A stretch of DNA of 56,571 nt from JAVBNO01 sp031551485 (GCA_031551485.1 JAVBNO010000048.1:1-56571), one strand, 5' to 3'; shown: positions 33,669 to 41,236, counted from the stretch's first letter. Notes: generated by a model not told the origin, from the sequence alone. Numbers and translations are program-made.

Positions 33669-33697
33669 TTGTGAAAATGCGGGATTGGGACTATAAT
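33669..33697 (+). promoter_or_regulatory. Promoter of the MerR regulator gene
   Basis: TTGTGA (33669-33674) and perfect TATAAT (33692-33697), 17 bases apart. The -35 lies in the loop and right arm of an inverted repeat (CCCGCATTTT / AAAATGCGGG, 33657-33683) that could be an operator or a backup terminator. Confidence 0.6.
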
Positions 33698-33844
33698 GGT
33701 AACAGAAAAAGACTACTGTTTACCCCAGGAAGCCAGGGGGCCGGATCGCCGACGCAAATCTGAATGCGCCACATTTTTTATCGGCAACTTTTGCTGGCCG
33801 GTGATTTTGAGCGCATATGAATCGAACGAGGTGGAACCAGAACA

Positions 33845-34678
33845 ATGGACATTCAAAAACTCACGATCGGCCAGATGGCGGAGCTCAACCGTGTTACACG
33901 GCAAACCCTGCGGCATTATGACATGGAAGAACTGCTGAAACCTTATGATACGGATCCAGAGACTGGCTACCGCTACTACCATGTGAACCAAAGCGCCCGG
34001 CTCGATATGATCCAGTACCTCAAATTTTGCGGAATGTCGCTGGACCAAATCAAAGAGCAGCTCCAATGTGCCGACACCAACGAAATCCAGCACTTTTTGA
34101 CGCAACAGTTGGGATTCATCGACCAGTCGATCCTAAAGCTAAACCAGAGCCGCCGGGCCATTTTGCGGGCGATCGAGAACTACGATCGCTACAAGCTCTT
34201 GCCACAGAACCCGGAGGTCTTCCACGAACGGCTCCCTGCGCGAAAAATATATACGCACACGTCGCAGATTAATTTTTTTAACCAGGAGGAATCCGGTTAC
34301 GAGATGATGCTGCGGGAGCTTAAGCAGAGCCTGCTGGACCGTAATCTGCCGGTCGGCTATTTCTGCAATGTAGGTACCATTATCCGCAAAGAATATCTGG
34401 CGCGGCGCGAGCTCTGCTCCAACGAGGTGTTCGTGTTTTTGGAGGATGACTTTACCGGCATCGAGCAGCCAGAGGTGTTGCCGGGTGGCCAGTACGTATG
34501 CATCTGTTCCGATGATTTTTATCAGGAAGCCGACCTGGCCCTTCGTCTTTTGGATTACATAAACGAGCAGGGCTACACGATCATTGGCGATTACATCTGC
34601 GAGGTGATTGCCGATCTCCCGTTTTTCGACAAATCGCCCCGCAACATGGTTTATAAGATACAGATTCCGACTTTATAA
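33845..34678 (+). CDS. MerR-family regulator with C-terminal GyrI-like effector domain
   Basis: 277 residues, BmrR-like in plan. The N-terminal helix-turn-helix is LTIGQMAELNRVTRQTLRHYDMEELLKPYDTDPETGYRYY, followed by a coiled dimer helix (about 80-115) and an effector-binding domain of GyrI type from about residue 125 (RLPARKIYTHTSQIN ... PGGQYVCICSDDFYQEADLALRLLDYINEQGYTIIGDYICEV). GAGGTGG precedes ATG 33845. The next gene has a promoter with the stretched spacer MerR proteins act on, so it probably activates that gene on binding a small organic ligand. Confidence 0.9.
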   Translation: MDIQKLTIGQMAELNRVTRQTLRHYDMEELLKPYDTDPETGYRYYHVNQSARLDMIQYLKFCGMSLDQIKEQLQCADTNEIQHFLTQQLGFIDQSILKLNQSRRAILRAIENYDRYKLLPQNPEVFHERLPARKIYTHTSQINFFNQEESGYEMMLRELKQSLLDRNLPVGYFCNVGTIIRKEYLARRELCSNEVFVFLEDDFTGIEQPEVLPGGQYVCICSDDFYQEADLALRLLDYINEQGYTIIGDYICEVIADLPFFDKSPRNMVYKIQIPTL

Positions 34679-34705
34679 AAATGATAAAAATTTATCAATA
34701 TCCCC

Positions 34706-34736
34706 TTGACCTTCCTGTAACAATAAGGTTTATGAT
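34706..34736 (+). promoter_or_regulatory. MerR-type promoter with 19-bp spacer
   Basis: TTGACC (34706-34711) and TATGAT (34731-34736) are separated by 19 bases, and an inverted repeat ACCTT (34709-34713) / AAGGT (34725-34729) lies between them. Long spacers with such dyads are the known mark of MerR-activated promoters. Confidence 0.75.
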
Positions 34737-34777
34737 GGTAATGTAAGGCAATCCCAACATAACAAAGGAGGATATTT

Positions 34778-35857
34778 ATGGATCGCAAAGTAAAGGCCGT
34801 GCAGTACGGTTGTGGCAAGATGAGCGTGTTTTTAATGCGGTACCTACTGGAAAAAGGCGCGGATATCGTAGCGGCGTTCGACATGAATCCGGCAATCGTC
34901 GGCAAGGACATTGGCGAAATTATCGGCGACGGCAACATGCGTGGTGTCAAGGTCTCCGCTGCACAAGACGCCGATCGGATGCTCTCCGAGCTCAAGCCCG
35001 ATGTCTGTGTGATTGCAACGATGAGTACAATGGCTGACTTGCGTGAGGCATTTATGACATGCGCCAAAAACGGTGTCAATGCAATCTCCACCTGCGAGGA
35101 GTCGCTCTATCCATGGAATTCCTCGCCCGCCATCACAAAGGAAATCGACGCCATGGCGAAGCAAAATAACTGTACTATCGCGGGCAGCGGTTACCCAGAC
35201 ATGTACTGGGGTGTGTTGGTCGATACGCTGGCGGGTTCCATTCACAAGATCACCAAAATCAAGGGCAGCAGCAGCTACAACGTAGAAGATTACGGCATCG
35301 CGCTGGCAAAGGGCCATGGCGCCGGACTCAATTTGGCCGAGTTTGACAAAGAGATCGGCAGCTTCAACAATCTAAGTTCCGATGAAATCAAGCAGAAAAT
35401 CGAAAGTGGTGAAATCGCCCCCAGCTATATGTGGAATCAAAACGGCTGGCTTTGCAGCAAAATGGGCCTTACGCCTCTTTCTCAAACGCAAAAATGCATC
35501 CCCATGACGAACGACAAGGACCTGGAATCCTCCACGCTGGGCATGACAATCAAAGCCGGAGACGCCACAGGCATGTCCGCCGTGGTCACCACCGAAACAG
35601 CCGAGGGCATCACATTGGAAACAGAGTGCATCGGCAAAGTTTACGCCCCGGGCGAGTTCGACAGAAACGAGTGGACATTCTACGGCGAACCAGAGATGAC
35701 CAACATTGTCAACCGGCCGGCCACAGTAGAGCTCACCTGTGCAAACCTGATCAACCGCATCCCCGCGCTGATCAACAGCGAACCAGGCTATGTCTCCACC
35801 GACAAAATGCCCAACAATGTTTATCTTGTCAAACCTTTGCATGCGTATGTGAAATAA
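34778..35857 (+). CDS. 2,4-diaminopentanoate dehydrogenase-like oxidoreductase (DapB-type fold)
   Basis: 359 residues. The N-terminal Rossmann fold is VKAVQYGCGKMSVFLMRYLLEKGADIVAAFD (GxGxMG-like loop with Lys), then CVIATMSTMADLREAFMTCAKNGVNAISTCEESLYPW and GSGYPDMYWGVLVDTLAG, as in the Ord enzyme of ornithine fermentation and dihydrodipicolinate reductase-like proteins. It has AAAGGAGG before ATG 34778 and is followed by a strong terminator, so it is a single-gene unit under MerR control. Ornithine aminomutase genes are absent here, so the substrate is uncertain. Confidence 0.72.
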   Translation: MDRKVKAVQYGCGKMSVFLMRYLLEKGADIVAAFDMNPAIVGKDIGEIIGDGNMRGVKVSAAQDADRMLSELKPDVCVIATMSTMADLREAFMTCAKNGVNAISTCEESLYPWNSSPAITKEIDAMAKQNNCTIAGSGYPDMYWGVLVDTLAGSIHKITKIKGSSSYNVEDYGIALAKGHGAGLNLAEFDKEIGSFNNLSSDEIKQKIESGEIAPSYMWNQNGWLCSKMGLTPLSQTQKCIPMTNDKDLESSTLGMTIKAGDATGMSAVVTTETAEGITLETECIGKVYAPGEFDRNEWTFYGEPEMTNIVNRPATVELTCANLINRIPALINSEPGYVSTDKMPNNVYLVKPLHAYVK

Positions 35858-35873
35858 ATAGACGGAATGTTGC

Positions 35874-35909
35874 AAGCGCCCCGGGAAAAAACCGGGGCGC
35901 TTGTTATTT
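35874..35909 (+). terminator. Strong terminator between convergent oxidoreductase and lipase genes
   Basis: A perfect 12-bp stem CAAGCGCCCCGG / CCGGGGCGCTTG with a GAAAAAA loop is followed by TTATTTT. It lies just beyond both convergent gene ends. Confidence 0.85.
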
Positions 35910-36673
35910 TAGGTACATGTCCGCGGTGAATCGTGATCCGCAAATGCATCGGGCAGATACTGTTTAAAAAGCGAAGAGTAGTACTGGTGTGGATAATGGT
36001 CGTCTATCGATGCAAGTCCGGGTATCCGGACCGATCCAATATGTAGCCTTGCCCCCACATGCCGAAACCCCATAATGGCAAACGGCACTTTCGTCACAAT
36101 GTCATTTCCGTTTTCAACGCGCATGGTCTTATGAACCCTTTTGTTATACGAGCGCTTAAATGCCTTGTTGCCCACTCTGGGGCAACCAAACAGGATAACT
36201 TCGATGTCCTTTCCGGGACAGTTGTATTCGATGTCGACCGCACACAAAACGGACAGCGCCGCACCCATGGAATGCCCATTAATCCTTACATAGTGAATAT
36301 CATCAGTAATCGCTTTTAAAATTTGATCACGCACGTGAACCGATTTATAAGCATTCAGAAACCCGGCATGTACCCGGATTTTCGAGGCAGTGTTGCCATA
36401 TGGAATCGACTGTTTCCAAAATGCGAAATCGATAACCCAGTTTTTCGGGGAATCGGTTCCTCGAAATGTAATCGTCAACACATCGCCTTGCCTGCGCATA
36501 CAATATTGCACATCAAATATAGGATCGTTGACAATGATGACGCTGGTGTGTTGGGAATACGGCTGAACATCCCGATATGCCGCAACGGCATAATCGAAAG
36601 ATTGCATGATTTGACATTTATCCAAAGCAATCACCCTAAGCATACTATATGAAGCCAAGAGGGAATTTGCCAT
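35909..36673 (-). CDS. Class 3 (fungal-type) lipase family protein
   Basis: About 254 residues from ATG 36673 (GGAAAGGAAA upstream). The alpha/beta hydrolase features are complete: oxyanion strand LTITFRGTDSPKNWVIDF, nucleophile elbow INGHSMGAALSVL, catalytic Asp in NGNDIVTKVP and His in IDDHYPHQYYSSLF. There is no signal peptide, suggesting an intracellular esterase or unusual export. Longer starts up to 36820 would read through a terminator hairpin and are rejected. Bases are more AT-rich than in the core genes, and it stands alone, so it may be acquired. Confidence 0.8.
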   Translation of the reverse strand: MANSLLASYSMLRVIALDKCQIMQSFDYAVAAYRDVQPYSQHTSVIIVNDPIFDVQYCMRRQGDVLTITFRGTDSPKNWVIDFAFWKQSIPYGNTASKIRVHAGFLNAYKSVHVRDQILKAITDDIHYVRINGHSMGAALSVLCAVDIEYNCPGKDIEVILFGCPRVGNKAFKRSYNKRVHKTMRVENGNDIVTKVPFAIMGFRHVGARLHIGSVRIPGLASIDDHYPHQYYSSLFKQYLPDAFADHDSPRTCT

Positions 36674-36752
36674 CACATGACAGTTTCCTTTCCATAAACT
36701 GCACTCAAACAAGAGTTCAAAACCAAATATGATCCAATGGGGTATTGATACC

Positions 36753-36793
36753 AAAACGAGCTTCTTGCATTTTGATGCAAGAAGCTCGTTTTT
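36753..36793 (-). terminator. Terminator of the rhodanese operon
   Basis: A perfect 18-bp stem beginning AAAACGAGCTTCTTGCAT with loop TTTG, followed on both strands by T runs. It resembles the terminator at 33590-33632 in its outer arms. Confidence 0.8.
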
Positions 36794-36812
36794 CCTATCA
36801 AAGCGCGTCGTC

Positions 36813-37358
36813 TCAGCCACTCATCGTTTCAAACGGCCAGTCGATGATGCCGCCGAAATCATACACATTTGTATACCCCATCTTAACAAGCTCGTTTGCC
36901 GCGTCCTGGCTTCTGCGCCCGCTGCGACAGTAGACAAGAATCAATGCGTTTTTGTCTGGCAATTCCGTTTCCGCGCGGGTGCTCATTTCAGTATCGGGAA
37001 TCAGAATTGCGCCGTCAATGCGATTCTCTTTATATTCCACATCGGTGCGGACATCCAGCAAGATAAAATTCTGCATCTCTGCCATCATTGTTTTGGCTTC
37101 TTCGGCAGTAATTTTGCGATATTCGGGTGTTTTCCTGTCCTGCATTTCGCTCTCCTCTGTTTGTAACGGTGTAATATTCTCTTGCAAGTCAGATTCACCT
37201 TGCCTGTCGGGTGTATAAGCGACAATACTGTTCGGCTGTTCGGCAGGCACAATACCCGATTCGGCCTGCTTACTGGACATGTGGTAAAAAGAAGCGGCGC
37301 CTGTAATGACCAGCGCAAATACCCCGATCCCGATGATTAGTTTTGATTTTTGCGTCAT
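36813..37358 (-). CDS. Membrane-anchored rhodanese-like sulfurtransferase
   Basis: 181 residues. One N-terminal transmembrane anchor (residues 7-27), an acidic linker, then a single rhodanese domain (about 78-175) facing outside, with active loop LVYCRSGRRS (Cys near 144). Such domains carry persulfide sulfur. Its start overlaps the ArsR gene stop by 4 bases (ATGA), so the two are translationally coupled. With ArsR it recalls the ygaV-ygaP pair of enterobacteria, where YgaP is a membrane rhodanese. Confidence 0.88.
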   Translation of the reverse strand: MTQKSKLIIGIGVFALVITGAASFYHMSSKQAESGIVPAEQPNSIVAYTPDRQGESDLQENITPLQTEESEMQDRKTPEYRKITAEEAKTMMAEMQNFILLDVRTDVEYKENRIDGAILIPDTEMSTRAETELPDKNALILVYCRSGRRSQDAANELVKMGYTNVYDFGGIIDWPFETMSG

Positions 37359-37657
37359 TTTAATACATCCTCATCCTCATCACAATAGTATTTTCTAAGA
37401 ACATGGATAATTTCCTCCACCCGGTGGTCGGCAATAGAGTAGGTGATATGCTGCCCGGATTTGTGAAAATCCAAAATACCGTGCGCTTTCAGCAGTGCCA
37501 GATGCTGCGATAATGCCGATGCGGTAATATTCGGTACATGCTTGCCAATTTCACTTACAGTCATGGGTGCTTGCATCAGCGCGCAAAAAATCATCAGGCG
37601 GTTTTCATTGGCCAGCACCTTAAGAAGCTCCGCGATTTGCTTCGCTCTTTCCTCCAT
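37355..37657 (-). CDS. ArsR-family regulator with two cysteines placed as in persulfide sensors
   Basis: 100 residues from ATG 37657, which has GGAAAGG about 9 bases upstream (an ATG at 37675 would add 6 residues). The winged helix is LLKVLANENRLMIFCALMQAPMTVSEIGKHVPNITASALSQHLALLKAHGIL. Cys25 in RLMIFC and Cys92 in LRKYYC occupy the positions of the dithiol pair of BigR/SqrR/YgaV regulators that sense persulfides. It lacks the CxC metal motif of arsenic sensors. It overlaps both neighbours and likely represses its own operon. Confidence 0.87.
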   Translation of the reverse strand: MEERAKQIAELLKVLANENRLMIFCALMQAPMTVSEIGKHVPNITASALSQHLALLKAHGILDFHKSGQHITYSIADHRVEEIIHVLRKYYCDEDEDVLK

Positions 37658-38231
37658 TTGGTACATCCTTTCCATTCTTCAGTTGACAAATTTCCTGTGT
37701 CATCGTCCCCATGGGGCAGTATACGCACCAAGAGCGGGGCTTGAACAACAGCATCGTCACAAGCCCCAGCACTGTGGAAGTCAGCATTACGCCATAAAAT
37801 CCAAAGGCGAACTGCGCCACCCACGGAGCCGCCGGCGAAGTGTTTGCCCAATGCCAGGGCAATCGAAACACCCACAAAAGCGTTACGACCTCGCGGAGAG
37901 GCGCGCCCGCGAAAACAAGGTATGTATGATAAATCATCGACAAAAACATAGCCATAAAAAAAGCGAGAAAGCCATACCGAAACCAAATGGAACGCAAAAA
38001 TTTGGGCGGCGCTTTTTTGCGGGAAAGCCCAAGCCTGCCCCCCAGCAGTTCAAACAGCTGTCCCCGCCCGCAATATTGATTGCAATATGCCTTATTGCCG
38101 CCGATCATTGCCACCAGCAGCGGCGTAATGAAACAGATAAGCCCAATCCAAGCGAACAGGATATTGAAGAATCCAAGCGCTAAATAGACAGAAGAAAAAA
38201 TCCATAGATAATCATACCACCGCTTCTTCAA
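37620..38231 (-). CDS. 4Fe-4S membrane protein (NapH/NosR-like)
   Basis: 203 residues with about four transmembrane helices and two cysteine motifs, YCNQYCGRGQLFELL (about 48-62) and WCVYCPMGTMTQ (about 168-180), close to the CxxxC / CxxCPxG motifs of NapH and NosR membrane electron carriers. It would carry electrons between the cytoplasmic ferredoxin and an acceptor at the membrane or outside. It overlaps the ferredoxin gene upstream by 20 bases and the ArsR gene downstream, so all four genes are one unit. Exact redox partner unknown. Confidence 0.82.
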   Translation of the reverse strand: MKKRWYDYLWIFSSVYLALGFFNILFAWIGLICFITPLLVAMIGGNKAYCNQYCGRGQLFELLGGRLGLSRKKAPPKFLRSIWFRYGFLAFFMAMFLSMIYHTYLVFAGAPLREVVTLLWVFRLPWHWANTSPAAPWVAQFAFGFYGVMLTSTVLGLVTMLLFKPRSWCVYCPMGTMTQEICQLKNGKDVPNGGKSEANRGAS

Positions 38232-38436
38232 CAGCCACTACCTCCCTTGACACAATATCAATCACGCCAGCGGGGCAAGCCTTGGCGCATTTCCCGCAGC
38301 CAACACAGCGGCTCTCGTCTACAATGGCGAACCTGCCCTGATAAACCGATATAGCCAGCACCGGGCAGACCTTTATACAGCTTCCGCAGGCCACGCACTC
38401 TTTTGCAACAGAGGCCAATTTTCTTTGGCGACGCAT
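38212..38436 (-). CDS. Small ferredoxin with two 4Fe-4S clusters
   Basis: About 74 residues. Two complete CxxCxxCxxxCP motifs are visible, CVACGSCIKVCP and CVGCGKCAKACP, spaced as in bacterial 8Fe-8S ferredoxins. Alternative starts at 38442 or TTG 38445 add a few residues. First gene of the operon, 25-30 bases from the predicted transcription start. It likely feeds the 4Fe-4S membrane protein encoded by the overlapping next gene. Confidence 0.88.
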   Translation of the reverse strand: MRRQRKLASVAKECVACGSCIKVCPVLAISVYQGRFAIVDESRCVGCGKCAKACPAGVIDIVSREVVAVEEAVV

Positions 38437-38460
38437 CAACATCAACTCACAATAATTAAG

Positions 38461-38473
38461 ATATTACTAATAT
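38461..38473 (-). promoter_or_regulatory. Palindrome overlapping the ferredoxin-operon promoter
   Basis: ATATTACTAATAT is a perfect 13-base palindrome centred on a C, lying over the -10 box and start point. AT-rich dyads in this position are usual ArsR-family operators. Confidence 0.55.
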
Positions 38474-38497
38474 ACTAAAATAATGACTGACTGTCAA
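38469..38497 (-). promoter_or_regulatory. Promoter of the ferredoxin-rhodanese operon
   Basis: Minus-strand perfect TTGACA (38497-38492) and TATATT (38474-38469), 17-base spacer. Confidence 0.8.
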
Positions 38498-38773
38498 CAG
38501 GAAAAAACAGAAAGAGGCCGGCATAGAAGCGGCAGCCTTCCTTTTTTTGATACCCAAAACGCAAAACCAAAAGAACGAAACGACGCAAGTGCTCATAACG
38601 GCAAACGCAACAAATCCATACTTGCAATCAGCATAACAAAAGAACAACCTCTTTCCCACAGAACAAGAAAACTCAAGTCCTATGGAAAAAAGGTTGGTGC
38701 TGGTGTTCATACCGACAAACACGGAAATGCGCATTGAATATGACATCCAATTCAATTGTATAGAATGCTTATA
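38498..38773. other. Intergenic region with a duplicated segment
   Basis: No gene is supported. A minus-strand frame of 99 codons here (38456-38755) recurs in part at 40.4 kb because the DNA is repeated, and has no ribosome-binding site. Confidence 0.6.
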
Positions 38774-38812
38774 TTATTCATCGTCTTTATTAGGTGGCTT
38801 TTTGTTGACAAA
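38697..38812. repeat. Duplicated segment A (matches 40440-40570)
   Basis: Starting GGTGCTGGTGTTCATA and including GACAAACACGGAAATGCGC, TATAGAATGCTTATATTATT and the 3' end of the small membrane gene, this matches the segment at 40440-40570 with only scattered changes. Confidence 0.8.
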
Positions 38813-38944
38813 TACAACGCCTATCGCAATAAAACAGCAGCCGATAGGGATAAAATGGTATGATTTCCCGATGATGGCGGTTATCAGAAAAAGAAGGGCT
38901 GCAATAAAGAAAAGAATACCTGCAATTCTATTTTGATTTTTCAT
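38774..38944 (-). CDS. Small two-helix membrane protein
   Basis: 56 residues from ATG 38944, with GGGAGCG upstream. Two hydrophobic helices (IAGILFFIAALLFLITAII and FIPIGCCFIAIGVVFV) are followed by a charged tail ending KKPPNKDDE. No known family. A remnant of a second copy's 3' end survives at 40512-40559, so this gene or its surroundings has been duplicated. Function unknown. Confidence 0.6.
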   Translation of the reverse strand: MKNQNRIAGILFFIAALLFLITAIIGKSYHFIPIGCCFIAIGVVFVNKKPPNKDDE

Positions 38945-39040
38945 GGCACTCGCTCCCAACATGAAGATAAATAATGCTCAGGCTCAATCGCATGCAATAT
39001 ACTTTTTTGATTATATCACAAAGTCATCCCAATCGATAAC

Positions 39041-39096
39041 AAACTCAGCAACCCGCATCAGATAAGCCTTTACGGCACAGCTGGGCGGCTATTACC
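39041..39096. repeat. Short duplicated segment (matches 41411-41465)
   Basis: AAACTCAGCAACCCGCATCA and the following GATAAG, TTTACGGCACAG and TATTAC blocks recur at 41411-41465 in the same orientation with few changes. Confidence 0.7.
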
Positions 39097-39172
39097 TTAC
39101 CCTCGTCTTTCTTTTGAACCAAGGGGCGATGTTTGTCTGCCTTGGGTTAAAACGATGAACTGCGCAGGGCGT

Positions 39173-39493
39173 TTAATTTTCACGATGTTTAAAGGATTCC
39201 CGAAAATACATAAAAAGTGGAAAAGCGCACGATAATCCTATGGTGCATAAGACAATCAAGCAAATCCAAGCGAATCTTTGCATTTTCAGTTTAGCCGATT
39301 CACAAAATATGACGAAAGCAAAGAAGGCACATGAAATGAAGAAATCAACTGCAAAAAAGGTAGAAATGGCATTGGCAAAAAGCAAATCGGCAAACGATCG
39401 AAGATCAAGCCCATTGGTGATAAGAAACGGAATGAGAAAGCAATAGGGCAACACTGCCCCAATGACAGCAAACATTAAATATACTTTTTTCAT
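39173..39493 (-). CDS. DUF2834-family membrane protein
   Basis: 106 residues with three hydrophobic helices. The sequence LMFAVIGAVLPYCFLIPFL, then NGLDLRSFADLLFANAISTFFAVDFFIS, is characteristic of DUF2834 proteins, which have no known function. AGGAGCG precedes the ATG. It stands alone between small membrane-protein genes on the same strand. Confidence 0.8.
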   Translation of the reverse strand: MKKVYLMFAVIGAVLPYCFLIPFLITNGLDLRSFADLLFANAISTFFAVDFFISCAFFAFVIFCESAKLKMQRFAWICLIVLCTIGLSCAFPLFMYFRESFKHREN

Positions 39494-39641
39494 GCTAATC
39501 GCTCCTAAAATAAATTAACCGCATTATTTGATCCGACGACTCACCGCCTGTTTCCTTTTGCACTAAATAACGAGTACGGCAGGTCTTGTAAACAATAGAA
39601 CTAATGTAGCTTTCCAAATTCTTATCAACAAATGCCACCAA

Positions 39642-40286
39642 TTACCTCAAAAACAAAAGCAGCATGACCCCGGTAATATTTCCCAAAAGATGAGCGAAAA
39701 AACTGCACCATGCATTTTTCGTTTTCAAAAAGATGATTCCAAAGATAATGCTATCTATAAATATAAAGAATATGTCATACATAACAACAATCGGACTTCC
39801 ACTTGCGATATGTCCAATAGAAAATAGGGCTGATGTAATCAATATGGCAGCAATAGAAGGCATATGTTTCATGATTTGATTTTGAAAAAAAGCGCGCCAT
39901 GCTATTTCTTCTCCAAGCGCTAAAATGATGAGTTGTAACGCTAAAAGCAATATATTTGAGAATGTCAGCATGCCGGCGGTTCTATTCAAAACATGTTCAA
40001 TGTATTGCGGTAGCATACGTTTAGCAAACAAAACCGGAATGATGTTTGTCAAAACGGGCAACACAATCCATACCCATATTTTTTTATCCTGAAGATTTCT
40101 GCTCACTAATTTGATATCAAAACCACTTTCGGCATCTGAAACTTTTCTGGTTGTTTTATCAATAAAGAAAAAAACGACCCCGAGCAAAACGGTGACACCG
40201 GCAATACCCAAACCGAATAGTTGGGTCAGAGATATCGCCACCATAAGCGTAATGGCTATAAGTTGTAATGGAGTCAATTTTTTCAT
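39642..40286 (-). CDS. CPBP-family intramembrane metalloprotease (first)
   Basis: 214 residues from ATG 40286, GGAGG about 9 bases upstream; longer frames run into the promoter cassette. Seven or so hydrophobic helices. The CPBP/Abi motifs are present: ALGEEIAWRAFF (EExxxR), FSIGHIASG (second His) and FFAHLLGN (third His). Homologues process prenylated proteins or give immunity to peptide bacteriocins. A second CPBP gene lies upstream with the same promoter cassette, but the two proteins are not close copies. Confidence 0.85.
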   Translation of the reverse strand: MKKLTPLQLIAITLMVAISLTQLFGLGIAGVTVLLGVVFFFIDKTTRKVSDAESGFDIKLVSRNLQDKKIWVWIVLPVLTNIIPVLFAKRMLPQYIEHVLNRTAGMLTFSNILLLALQLIILALGEEIAWRAFFQNQIMKHMPSIAAILITSALFSIGHIASGSPIVVMYDIFFIFIDSIIFGIIFLKTKNAWCSFFAHLLGNITGVMLLLFLR

Positions 40287-40350
40287 AATAATCAGCCTCC
40301 AGAAATATAAACACGATTTTTTCCGAATAGACCGAAGCACTATTTTGTTT

Positions 40351-40378
40351 ATTATACCACATAGCGTTTCGGCCACAA
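40351..40378 (-). promoter_or_regulatory. Promoter of the first CPBP gene
   Basis: Minus-strand TTGTGG (40378-40373) and perfect TATAAT (40356-40351) with a 16-base spacer, inside the duplicated cassette. Confidence 0.6.
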
Positions 40379-40380
40379 AC

Positions 40381-40414
40381 AAAAACAGGTTGGCAATCAG
40401 CCAACCTGTTTTTG
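40381..40414 (-). terminator. Terminator of the second CPBP gene
   Basis: AACAGGTTGGC pairs with GCCAACCTGTT around AATCA, with A and T runs at the two ends. It is part of the duplicated cassette. Confidence 0.82.
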
Positions 40415-40439
40415 TTCCTATAAATATCAAGATGGTGCG

Positions 40440-40570
40440 GGTGCTCATAACGACAAACACGGAAACGCGCATTGAATATGGCATCCAATTCAATTATATA
40501 GAATGCTTATATTATTCATCGTCTTTATGGGGTGGTTTTTTGCTGATTATCTGCACAACTATCGCAGTAA
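40440..40570. repeat. Duplicated segment B (matches 38697-38812)
   Basis: The counterpart of segment A, continuous with the promoter-terminator cassette on its left. It carries the remnant of a small membrane gene and the end of the second CPBP gene. Confidence 0.8.
40512..40559 (-). pseudogene. 3' remnant of a copy of the small two-helix membrane gene
   Basis: Read on the minus strand the last 15 codons give VVQIISKKPPHKDDE and a stop, against VVFVNKKPPNKDDE in the intact gene at 38774-38944. The rest of the copy is replaced by the second CPBP gene, whose stop lies at the junction. This shows gene replacement within a duplicated cassette. Confidence 0.6.
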
Positions 40571-41236
40571 ATTGCCGCCCCAGTCCAGAAGCCCGTGAAA
40601 TATTGTTGGCGCTACGAGAGAATTATATTTTCTATATAAGAAGTTCATCACAAAATGCAGAGCGAGTATGATTATCATATTCATAAGATCGATTTGCATA
40701 CCGTTTACAGGCATCTGAAATGGCAGATGCATTGCGTAAAATAAGAAGCCTGTCACAATCATGGCCGGGATGTCTCGTTTGATTAAGCCATATATCCTTG
40801 TCTGGATATAACCTCTAAAAACGACTTCCTCGGATAAGGAGATAACCACAAAATAATAGAATATGTTATAAAATGCTCGATCTGCCGTGATAAACTTGCC
40901 CCCTGCCAGTATATTGGGCAAAACATTCATAAAAAATGAAAAGATAATACCGAGAATCGTGCCGGTCAGCAATGATTGCTTTATCTTTTGGATTGTAATT
41001 CCTATTGAGGCCAGCTTTTGCTTGCGTACCAACACCAACAAAATGCAAAGGACTATAAGCAATAGGTTTACTGGAACACCTAAATATATCTGTTTATTCA
41101 CAAACAGAACTCCCATAAAGTAATAAACAAACATCAATAATACATATAGCCCAATCGCAATGATGCCGTCTACCGTGGTATACTGTGCAATCATCTCTTT
41201 GTATGACGAATCCGATGAGAAGAATCGCTTAATCAT
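40559..41236 (-). CDS. CPBP-family intramembrane metalloprotease (second)
   Basis: 225 residues from ATG 41236 with AGGG upstream. Motifs: ISLSEEVVFRGYI (EExxxR), FYAMHLPFQMP (second His) and IFHGLLDWGGN (third His), all intact. About seven transmembrane helices. It follows the same promoter-terminator cassette as the first CPBP gene. Possibly a bacteriocin-immunity or membrane-protein processing enzyme; no bacteriocin gene is visible beside it. Confidence 0.85.
   Translation of the reverse strand: MIKRFFSSDSSYKEMIAQYTTVDGIIAIGLYVLLMFVYYFMGVLFVNKQIYLGVPVNLLLIVLCILLVLVRKQKLASIGITIQKIKQSLLTGTILGIIFSFFMNVLPNILAGGKFITADRAFYNIFYYFVVISLSEEVVFRGYIQTRIYGLIKRDIPAMIVTGFLFYAMHLPFQMPVNGMQIDLMNMIIILALHFVMNFLYRKYNSLVAPTIFHGLLDWGGNLLR

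Larger units (their letters stand above)
40318..40450. repeat. Promoter-terminator cassette, copy 1
   Basis: This segment of about 130 bases is nearly identical to 41274-41406. It contains, in minus-strand order, the terminator of the upstream gene and the promoter of the downstream CPBP gene, so both control signals were duplicated as a unit. Confidence 0.85.

Noticed and set aside
36674..36820. Longer lipase with 49 extra N-terminal residues
   Set aside because: The extension would translate a terminator hairpin and has no ribosome-binding site; ATG 36673 does.
38456..38755. Minus-strand frame of 99 codons between the ferredoxin operon and the small membrane gene
   Set aside because: Its N-terminal part is repeated DNA also present at 40.4 kb in front of another gene, and it overlaps the strong ferredoxin-operon promoter.
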